A DNA stretch of 7,010 bases. It comes from Bacteroidales bacterium (GTDB taxonomy: Bacteria > Bacteroidota > Bacteroidia > Bacteroidales > UBA932). Location of the stretch: positions 1 to 7,010 of the forward strand of contig JAFZGK010000095.1 of the NCBI GenBank assembly GCA_017555445.1. The letters run 5' to 3'. The translations under genes were made by a program, and so were the position numbers. Within the stretch, counting starts at the first letter, position 1. Every line of letters starts with the position of its first letter. Shown one piece after another: positions 1-5,741 of the stretch. The notes under the pieces are model-generated. The model saw nothing but the letters and a program-made list of their open reading frames with translations. It searched no databases and was not told the origin of the DNA.

Positions 1-1
1 A

Positions 2-319
2 AACAAGAACATCAAGGAGGAGATTGAAAAAGGCCATTTCAGAGAGGACCTTTATCACCGACTCAGTGTCATTGTGATCAATGTCCCTACTCTTGATGAC
101 CGCAAGAGCGATATTCCTCTTCTTGTCGATCATTTCATAGGGCAGATATGTGCTGAGACTGGTATGGCGCCTCGTGACATTGATGATGATGCCATGCAGC
201 TTCTCATCGAAAAGTCCTGGACAGGAAACATCAGAGAGCTTCGCAATGTTGTCGAGCGTCTTCTCATCCTTTCCGGTGACAAGATCACTGCAGCTGATGT
301 AAAGGCATACGTACTATAA
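2..319 (+). CDS. Sigma-54-dependent (NtrC/NtrX-like) transcriptional activator, 3' end only, no C-terminal HTH
   Basis: The last 105 codons of a bacterial enhancer-binding protein, which uses ATP hydrolysis to remodel RNA polymerase carrying sigma-54. The 5' part lies outside the window. Visible residues 13-21 read FREDLYHRL, the hallmark of the NtrC-type AAA+ domain, with R14 and R20 as the usual trans-acting arginines. Then come VPTLDDRKSDIPLLV (28-42) and the sensor II helix WTGNIRELRNVVER (73-86, R78 conserved). The protein ends only 19 residues later (residues 87-105, ITAADVKAYVL at the very end). NtrC proteins normally continue through a linker into a Fis-type helix-turn-helix of some 40-50 residues, which is absent here. 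A terminator and the opposing kinase gene follow at once, so no frameshift could restore it. An N-terminal receiver domain is likely, given the kinase next door, but cannot be seen. Family assignment is secure; the exact regulator is not. Confidence 0.93.
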   Translation, partial: NKNIKEEIEKGHFREDLYHRLSVIVINVPTLDDRKSDIPLLVDHFIGQICAETGMAPRDIDDDAMQLLIEKSWTGNIRELRNVVERLLILSGDKITAADVKAYVL

Positions 320-340
320 AAGGAATGTGACAAACAGAAA

Positions 341-380
341 GAGCCGGCGACTGTCGTGATGACAGCCGCCGGTTTATTTT
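341..380. terminator. Hairpin terminator between convergent genes, probably bidirectional
   Basis: Arms 344-355 (CCGGCGACTGTC) and 361-372 (GACAGCCGCCGG) form a 12-bp stem with a 5-base loop (356-360). One position is A-C in the plus-strand RNA and G-U in the minus-strand RNA, so the minus-strand hairpin is fully paired. Bases 373-380 (TTTATTTT) give a U-rich tail for plus-strand transcription. The minus-strand tail (GCTCTTTCTG) is poorer in U. The hairpin lies 24 bases past the activator's stop codon and 6 bases past the kinase's stop codon, so it can end both transcripts. Confidence 0.8.
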
Positions 381-3300
381 ACTCTTCGTGATATTTCGGG
401 AGAGTGACTATGAAACTTGCACCTCCGAGGTTGAAAGATTTTCGATATCCTATCTCGCCGTTGCACTTCTCGATGATGTTGCGGCAGATTGCCAGGCCAA
501 GACCGGTTCCGGAACTCTTTGTTGTGAAGTTAGGGGTGAACAGCCTGCTCTGATTCTCCTCGGAAACTCCAGGGCCGTTGTCGTCGAACACTATGTCGTA
601 GCAATTGTCCTTCATGCTGTTTCTCAGATAGATACGAACCTTGCCCGGACCAGCTTCCTCACCCCTGTCAATTGCTTCCTGTCTATGGATTTCCACGGCC
701 TGGATAGCATTGGTGAGGAGGTTGACGAACACACGGATCAGCTGAGGCTTAGGAGCCATGACAAGAGCATTCTCCATTCCTATGTATGATATCCTGACAT
801 TCTCCTTGTTATCGAAAATCAGCAGCTGGTCCTTCAATGTCTTGTTGAGGTCCATGAGGACAGGGTCCTCGTCATACAGCTTTGCAAATGTAGAGAACTC
901 GTTTGCAGTATCTGTAAGTATGTCGATATGTTCGAGAACGACGCCAGATACCTTGTCAAACTTCTCTTCCCAAGCCGGGTTACCCTTCTGTTTAAGCCTT
1001 ATAAGTCTCTGAATTTCAAGCTTTATAGGTGTAAGAGGATTCTTGATTTCATGAGCTACCTGACGGGCCATCTGGCTCCACGCCTTGTCGCGTTCGGCCT
1101 GTGCGAGCTGGCGTGTCGAATCTGACAGGTCGTGTACCATTCGGTTGTATGCATCCACAAGGGACGAGATCTCATCATCCCTCTTATATACGATATATTC
1201 AAGGCTGTTGATGTCCGCGCTGTTCATCTTTCGTCCCATCTCGATGAGCGGAGCGAAAAGGCTGTTCACCTCTCGTGTGCTGAACAGCAGCGATGCAATC
1301 AGAAGCAGCACGAAGAGATTGATGATCAGGGCTGCATGGAAGAAAGCCTCGCGTCTGAAATCGTAGTTGCTGTCTGTGTAAGGTGCACATACGATCGCAA
1401 TGATCTCCATATTGTCGTTGAAGATCGGAGCGTACATGGCCCAATAATTATAGCCGTCTATCTTCTCTCGATGAATGTAGTATCTCTGATGGTGATACAT
1501 TATGTTGTCGAAAGCCTCCTGGTCGATACGGCTTCCGAGGATCATCTTCTCGAATACCTCAGGAGTAGTCGATCTGAACACCTTGCCATCCGGAGTATAG
1601 AGGGTGATGTCTGTCTTTGTGCTGTTGCCTACACTTTCGAGAATGTTTGCAAAGTCGGAAGTGTTCAGATCCAGCCAGTCAGTAGCCATTCTCGCCCTGC
1701 TTTCGATCATTGCCTGCACAGTGCTGATCTTTGAGGACATCAGGTTGTACATGTTGTTTTCATTTCGCTTATACACGAAAAGTACGCTGATGACAGTCAT
1801 GCTGGCAAGAATCAGGGTTGAAGATGTGAAGAGGATAGTGTTGATCCTGAAGCGGAAGTAATTGCTCTTGAACATCTTCTTCTTGTCCTTCTTCTTGGCG
1901 AAGATGGACAGGATTCCTGCAAGTGCGAGGAACAGGTAAGAGAAAGATGTGAAATAGACCATAGCATTCCTCTGGTCTCTTGATATGATTATCACCTCAT
2001 TGTCACTTACCTTGTGCCTGAAATGAATGTATCCGTTCTCTCTGCTCACCCTGCCGACAGCCTTTCCTTCTTCTGTTTCAAATATGGTAGGATAGGCATA
2101 ATTTCCCTTGTATGACATCAGTCTCTCTGACTCATATTTGGCATATGAGTACTCGGCCGGGATGTTGATTTCTCCAGGATTGGAGAATCTTCCGACGATA
2201 CTGTAATATCCTCTGTCTTCGCGGTTGGAGTTGGACTCCACCCTGAGAATCATCATGTTGACGCTTGTGTCCGGGTTGTAGAACACGAACAGGCCTGCAT
2301 AACTGCTGCGGCCGTTCGCATCCTTGACGAAGAAGAAGTTCGAGTCGTCAGCTATTCTGGTGCCCGTGAGTCTGATGTTGTTGAAATAGGACATCGCCGC
2401 CTGGTCCTGATTGTTGAAGACCATTACGCTTATGTTGTAGTCCTGTCTGATTCGGCTAAGGTAATATTCTGAAATCCTGTTTATTATTATTCCTGATCCG
2501 TTGTCCAGTGTAGCTAAAGTGGAAATGAGTTGGTCAGTGGCGATGCCATCCTCCACATTGCGCAGCCTGATCTCAAGTCCGAGATCTCTTTCCACGGCCA
2601 ATCGGTTGGCCCACACGAGGATTCTGTCCTGCTCCTTCTTGAATCCGATGATGCTTGCAGTGACGGTGAAGTATACAGAAAACAGGAATGCAAAGAACAC
2701 AAGACTCTTAAGGGAGAATATGTTGTAGCCTACTCCGAGGAATTCAGTGATTGCAGGTCTGAGGAACTGCAGCTGGATGAGGATTCCTGCCAGGAGTCCT
2801 GTATAGGAGATATATACAAGGATTGTATATAAGGTATATTCATCCCATCTGTAGAGCTCCAACGAGATGTTTGAGTTCATGATGAGACTTCGCAGTGTGA
2901 CGCTTGTGTAGATGAAAGTGGCGATGATGGATGCAAGGGTTATTATGCCCCATATGGCCATACGCCTTCTTCTGTGTTCCTTCTTGATCCTTATGAAGGA
3001 TAGCATCCTGTTCTTTATGTAGAAGGTGCAGAGGGTAAAGAGGAAGATGAATGTGTTTACAAGAAGAAGCGCTCCGAATGAGAAAAGGAATCCTCCGTCT
3101 GCATACAAGGTAGGGGAGAAGAGCTCGGAAGAACCGTTCATCTGGAATCCCCATAGGTATGATACCGCAAGAAGTATGACCAGGAATCCTATTACCAGGG
3201 CATAGACCTTCATTGTCCTGTGGCCAGCCAGGAAGAGCAGTGCGGCGATAATGAGAAGCCCCATCGCAAGCCATTGCAAGGCTGAATTCTCGAAGAACGG

Positions 3301-3942
3301 ATTGATGTCTGTGGAATTGAATATGATGCAGAACAATGGCTGACCATTGACTTCAACAGGATATCCGCTTCCGTAGGTGAGCGGTGTCACAGAGTAATAG
3401 CCCTTGATTCTGAGTATAGGATTGACGCCGTTTTCCGACTTGTGCATGTCGTCGATCAAGGTGTTCATGATCTCCAGACCTGCAATGATCTTCTGGTTGC
3501 CTTCTCCAGAAACTGCCTTCACCACATACCACTTCGGTCCGAGACTGACATAGGAAAGCTCCTCTCCTATATCTGCCAGAGGTGATTCGATCCTGCTGTT
3601 CATGTCGCTCATCCTCTGGAATATCATTCTGTTGGCTATGTCGTCATTGATGATAGAGAACTGGTTGCACCAGGACTGGAGGGTGTCATTCACATATCTG
3701 TAGATGACCATATCATCCGGGAGATTCATCTCAAGAAGGTCGCACTTCTCCCAGTCAGCAGCCTGAACTATATAATTATCAAGGATTTCCAGTCTTTTCT
3801 GAAGCCTGTGTCCGGCTTTTTTCGCTACAAGGTCAGTCTCCTTTCCGATATTGTTGCTGACCAGCGACAGAATGAACATGAAGAAGGCCAGAAGGAATAT
3901 CAGCAGAGGAAGTTTCTTGTGGATGAAGTCCTTGGTAAACAT
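379..3942 (-). CDS. NtrY-like transmembrane sensor histidine kinase, 1187 aa, ten predicted TM helices
   Basis: A membrane sensor kinase that should autophosphorylate on H964 and pass phosphate to a response regulator. The catalytic core is complete. The H-box is VAHEIKNPLTPIKLE (962-976), whose HEIKNPLTP is typical of NtrY/NtrB-type kinases. The N-box is NLLTNAIQAV with N1078, the G1 box DDNGPG (1120-1125), the F-box LFTPNFTTK (1134-1142), and the G2 box GTGLGL (1145-1150). A HAMP-like linker spans about 889-945. Predicted membrane helices lie near 11-30, 221-240, 244-265, 283-309, 326-349, 368-392, 408-432, 661-681, 700-724 and 868-888. The basic stretches at 311-327 and 683-699 fall on the cytoplasmic side, so the topology is consistent. 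It leaves three extracytoplasmic segments: 31-220, 433-660 and 725-867. The last contains ITLYTPDGKVFRS (779-791), which resembles a Cache/PAS-like ligand fold. There is no receiver domain. The start ATG lies 27 bases after rlmH, which suggests co-transcription. The signal sensed is unknown. The likely partner is the convergent sigma-54 activator. Confidence 0.92.
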   Translation of the reverse strand: MFTKDFIHKKLPLLIFLLAFFMFILSLVSNNIGKETDLVAKKAGHRLQKRLEILDNYIVQAADWEKCDLLEMNLPDDMVIYRYVNDTLQSWCNQFSIINDDIANRMIFQRMSDMNSRIESPLADIGEELSYVSLGPKWYVVKAVSGEGNQKIIAGLEIMNTLIDDMHKSENGVNPILRIKGYYSVTPLTYGSGYPVEVNGQPLFCIIFNSTDINPFFENSALQWLAMGLLIIAALLFLAGHRTMKVYALVIGFLVILLAVSYLWGFQMNGSSELFSPTLYADGGFLFSFGALLLVNTFIFLFTLCTFYIKNRMLSFIRIKKEHRRRRMAIWGIITLASIIATFIYTSVTLRSLIMNSNISLELYRWDEYTLYTILVYISYTGLLAGILIQLQFLRPAITEFLGVGYNIFSLKSLVFFAFLFSVYFTVTASIIGFKKEQDRILVWANRLAVERDLGLEIRLRNVEDGIATDQLISTLATLDNGSGIIINRISEYYLSRIRQDYNISVMVFNNQDQAAMSYFNNIRLTGTRIADDSNFFFVKDANGRSSYAGLFVFYNPDTSVNMMILRVESNSNREDRGYYSIVGRFSNPGEINIPAEYSYAKYESERLMSYKGNYAYPTIFETEEGKAVGRVSRENGYIHFRHKVSDNEVIIISRDQRNAMVYFTSFSYLFLALAGILSIFAKKKDKKKMFKSNYFRFRINTILFTSSTLILASMTVISVLFVYKRNENNMYNLMSSKISTVQAMIESRARMATDWLDLNTSDFANILESVGNSTKTDITLYTPDGKVFRSTTPEVFEKMILGSRIDQEAFDNIMYHHQRYYIHREKIDGYNYWAMYAPIFNDNMEIIAIVCAPYTDSNYDFRREAFFHAALIINLFVLLLIASLLFSTREVNSLFAPLIEMGRKMNSADINSLEYIVYKRDDEISSLVDAYNRMVHDLSDSTRQLAQAERDKAWSQMARQVAHEIKNPLTPIKLEIQRLIRLKQKGNPAWEEKFDKVSGVVLEHIDILTDTANEFSTFAKLYDEDPVLMDLNKTLKDQLLIFDNKENVRISYIGMENALVMAPKPQLIRVFVNLLTNAIQAVEIHRQEAIDRGEEAGPGKVRIYLRNSMKDNCYDIVFDDNGPGVSEENQSRLFTPNFTTKSSGTGLGLAICRNIIEKCNGEIGYRKSFNLGGASFIVTLPKYHEE

Positions 3943-3969
3943 GATCCGGTTATACTTGGTTAGTCGGTG

Positions 3970-4443
3970 TTATTCGTGGTGATAGGGCTCTCCCTTCATG
4001 ATGGTGAACGCCCTGTAAAGCTGTTCTGCAAAGATTGTCCTGACCATCTGGTGTGAGAATGTCATCTTGGAAAGTGACAGCTTGGAGTTGGCTCTCGCAT
4101 AGACCGCATCGGAGAAGCCATAGGCTCCGCCGATCACGAAGACGATATCCTTGCATTCATAACTTATCTTGTCCTGCAAAATCTTGGCCAACTGGACAGA
4201 AGAATACTCTTTTCCGTGTTCGTCAAGCAGAATCACGTCATCAGCCGGACGGATGTTCTTGAGAATTAGTTCACCCTCCTTGATCTTGATCTGATCCTTG
4301 CTCAGTGCCGATACGTTTTTCAGCTCCGGAATTTCAGTCAGAATGAACGGGATATAGTGTTTCAGTCTCGACACATAGATGTCGAGTCCCTGTCTCACCC
4401 AGTCGCGGTCTGTCTTTCCGACAGTAAGTAATGTGATCTTCAT
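3970..4443 (-). CDS. rlmH: 23S rRNA (pseudouridine-1915-N3)-methyltransferase RlmH
   Basis: A SPOUT-class enzyme that uses S-adenosylmethionine to methylate pseudouridine 1915 in helix 69 of 23S rRNA, acting on assembled ribosomes in the cytoplasm. The 157-residue length matches the family. The visible signatures are the start MKITLLTVGK, LLDEHGKEYSS (72-82), the glycine-rich SAM-binding loop FVIGGAYGFS (102-111) and the C-terminal knot region. That region runs from LSLSKMTFSHQMVR (122-135) to the conserved ending GEPYHHE (151-157), with YH near the end as in E. coli RlmH (YHRE). The N-terminus aligns with the E. coli protein, so the ATG at 4441-4443 is the right start. That places the start only four bases from a strong -7 element, implying a leaderless or nearly leaderless message. 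It is probably the first gene of a transcript that continues into the histidine kinase. Confidence 0.97.
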   Translation of the reverse strand: MKITLLTVGKTDRDWVRQGLDIYVSRLKHYIPFILTEIPELKNVSALSKDQIKIKEGELILKNIRPADDVILLDEHGKEYSSVQLAKILQDKISYECKDIVFVIGGAYGFSDAVYARANSKLSLSKMTFSHQMVRTIFAEQLYRAFTIMKGEPYHHE

Positions 4444-4447
4444 ACTA

Positions 4448-4480
4448 CAAAGATAAGAATTTTCTTGTAAGGCTCGAAAA
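4448..4480 (-). promoter_or_regulatory. Bacteroidota-type promoter for rlmH (and probably the kinase)
   Basis: On the minus strand, TATCTTTG (plus-strand coordinates 4448-4455) matches the Bacteroidota -7 consensus TAnnTTTG perfectly. About 20 bases upstream lies TTTTC (4476-4480), a weak match to the -33 TTTG element. The -7 box ends four bases before the rlmH ATG. Transcription starting a few bases downstream of the box would therefore begin at or very near the start codon. There is no room for a ribosome binding site. Confidence 0.7.
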
Positions 4481-4494
4481 TTGCAGTATCTTTG
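4465..4494 (+). promoter_or_regulatory. Bacteroidota-type promoter for the DUF4783-like gene
   Basis: TTG at 4465-4467 (-33) and TATCTTTG at 4487-4494 (-7) are separated by 19 bases. This is a good match to the TTTG / TAnnTTTG promoter used by the primary sigma factor of Bacteroidota. The expected start near 4500 gives a 5' leader of only about 18 bases before the ATG at 4518. The leader is A-rich (AACGAAAACGC) with no Shine-Dalgarno motif, as is usual in this phylum. The -33 region interleaves with that of the opposing rlmH promoter. Confidence 0.78.
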
Positions 4495-4517
4495 CTCCTG
4501 AATTTCAACGAAAACGC

Positions 4518-4925
4518 ATGGTTAAGAACATAATAGGAACATTGGCGGCAGCTGTCGCTTTCTTGTCTTGTGTAGGAGCATCCGCTCAGGACAAGGGATA
4601 TGATGTCTTCAATCCTATCGCAAAATATATCAGTCAGGGCGAGGCGGAAAAGCTTTCTGCATGGTTCTCGGATAATCTCGAGGTGACCATCTTCTCTAAT
4701 TCAAACGAGTCGAGCCGCAATCAGGCGAAGCAGATCATGAAGTCATTCTTCAAGTCCTATACTCCGCGCTCCTTCGACATCAATCACAGGGCCGGCAGAG
4801 CGAATATGAAATATGCTCTTGGAACTCTGAATGCGGGTGGCGAGATGTTTACAGTCACAATCTTCGTCAATTACAATGAGACAGAATATCGCATCCAGCA
4901 TCTTAAGATAGAAAGAATGGAATAA
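4518..4925 (+). CDS. Secreted DUF4783-like protein, 135 aa, function unknown
   Basis: A small exported protein of unknown function that I recognise as resembling the DUF4783 family of Bacteroidota. Residues 1-23 form a clear Sec signal peptide: K3, a hydrophobic core IIGTLAAAVAFLSCVG, and an ASA-Q cleavage site after A23. The mature protein is about 112 residues. Features are YISQGEAEKLSAWFSDNLEVTI (about 38-59), a central KQIMKSFF helix (71-78), and C-terminal strands GEMFTVTIFVNYNETEYRIQHLKIER. The helix-then-sheet order suggests a compact NTF2-like alpha/beta fold, which is an inference from the pattern and not a proven homology. C18 sits in FLSC, a poor lipobox, so cleavage by signal peptidase I is more likely than lipidation. 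From memory, this family often lies beside rlmH, and it does here divergently. It has its own promoter and terminator and appears monocistronic. Confidence 0.85.
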   Translation: MVKNIIGTLAAAVAFLSCVGASAQDKGYDVFNPIAKYISQGEAEKLSAWFSDNLEVTIFSNSNESSRNQAKQIMKSFFKSYTPRSFDINHRAGRANMKYALGTLNAGGEMFTVTIFVNYNETEYRIQHLKIERME

Positions 4926-4958
4926 AAAAATGTTTGCCGTCCGGCAAACATTTTTTTT
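4924..4958. terminator. Symmetric bidirectional intrinsic terminator
   Basis: Arms TGTTTGCC (4931-4938) and GGCAAACA (4943-4950) enclose a 4-base loop. They are flanked by an A run (4924-4930) and a T run (4951-4958) that extend the pairing by seven A-T pairs. The same structure followed by a U-tract forms in either RNA strand, so it can end both the DUF4783-like transcript and the xth transcript. It overlaps the TAA stop codons on both sides (4923-4925 plus, 4957-4959 minus). Confidence 0.93.
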
Positions 4959-5730
4959 ATCTGATCGTCAATTCCACAGGGCAATGGTCGGAGCCGAAGA
5001 TTTCTGTATGAATCTTTGCATCCATAAGCCTGTCTTTCATGTTTTCAGAGGTTACGAAATAGTCGATACGCCAACCAGTGTTCTTCTGACGTGCCTGGAA
5101 TCTGTATGACCACCATGAATATATATCCTTCATGTCAGGATAGAAATATCTGAAGGTGTCGATGAATCCGGCGTCCAGAAGGTTTGTGAACTGGCCTCGT
5201 TCCTCGTCTGTGAAGCCCGGATTCATACGATTGGTCTTAGGATTCTTAAGGTCGATCTCCTTGTGTGCCACGTTGAGATCTCCACATACGATCACGCCCA
5301 TCTTCTCTCCCTTCGCATTCGTACGTTCTGCAAGCGAGCAGAGATATGCTCTGAAATCATCCTCCCACTTCATGCGGTACTCAAGTCTCTTGAGACCGTC
5401 CTGAGCATTAGGTGTGTATACGCATACGAGGAAGAAGTCTTCCATCTCGAGAGTTATGACTCGTCCCTCGTGGTCGTGCTCGTCGATGCCGAGACCGTAG
5501 ATGACGCTCACGGGCTCATGCTTTGTGAAGATTGCTGTGCCCGAGTATCCCTTCTTGTCTGCGTAGTTCCAGTATGAAGTATAGCCGAGGAAACTGAGGT
5601 CTATCTGTCCTTCCTGGAGCTTGGTCTCCTGAAGGCAGAAGAAGTCAGCGTCCAGCTCGGTGAAGATGTCAGCGAAACCCTTGCCGCACACAGCCCTCAG
5701 GCCGTTTACATTCCATGAAATGAATTTCAT
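4957..5730 (-). CDS. xth: Exodeoxyribonuclease III / AP endonuclease (ExoIII family)
   Basis: A Mg2+-dependent enzyme of base excision repair. It cleaves DNA 5' to abasic sites and, in this family, commonly also has 3'-5' exonuclease and 3'-phosphodiesterase activity. The 257-residue product is close to the 268 residues of E. coli ExoIII. All catalytic motifs of the endonuclease/exonuclease/phosphatase fold are visible: WNVNGLR with N7, LQETK with metal-binding E35, VYTPNAQ with Y105, GDLNVAH with D151 and N153, WRIDYF with D223, and the terminal GSDHCPV with D248 and H249. I start at the ATG at 5728-5730 because [12 protein letters not shown] is the usual family N-terminus. An ATG nine codons upstream (5755-5757) would add MDSRVKTTV and overlap cysS by 16 bases. 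With the chosen start, the gene begins 11 bases after the cysS stop, so the two are probably co-transcribed. No Shine-Dalgarno is visible. Confidence 0.95.
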   Translation of the reverse strand: MKFISWNVNGLRAVCGKGFADIFTELDADFFCLQETKLQEGQIDLSFLGYTSYWNYADKKGYSGTAIFTKHEPVSVIYGLGIDEHDHEGRVITLEMEDFFLVCVYTPNAQDGLKRLEYRMKWEDDFRAYLCSLAERTNAKGEKMGVIVCGDLNVAHKEIDLKNPKTNRMNPGFTDEERGQFTNLLDAGFIDTFRYFYPDMKDIYSWWSYRFQARQKNTGWRIDYFVTSENMKDRLMDAKIHTEIFGSDHCPVELTIR

Positions 5731-5741
5731 AACTGTCGTCT

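Noticed and set aside
388..1861. Several plus-strand open frames opposite the 3' part of the kinase gene (for example 1132-1734, 200 codons)
   Set aside because: They lie wholly antisense to a kinase gene with intact HAMP, H, N, G1 and G2 motifs, and their translations show no recognisable domains.
2840..3274. A 144-codon minus-strand frame inside the kinase gene
   Set aside because: It is the kinase gene read in another frame across its membrane-helix region. The translation is rich in His and Arg and has no domain character.
3943..3969. A possible promoter or regulatory hairpin between rlmH and the kinase
   Set aside because: Only short GGTTA repeats are visible. There is no TAnnTTTG box and no stable stem.
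4563..4574. Possible lipoprotein signal (cysteine 18 of the DUF4783-like protein)
   Set aside because: The residues before the cysteine are FLS, a poor lipobox, and a clean ASA-Q signal peptidase I site follows five residues later.
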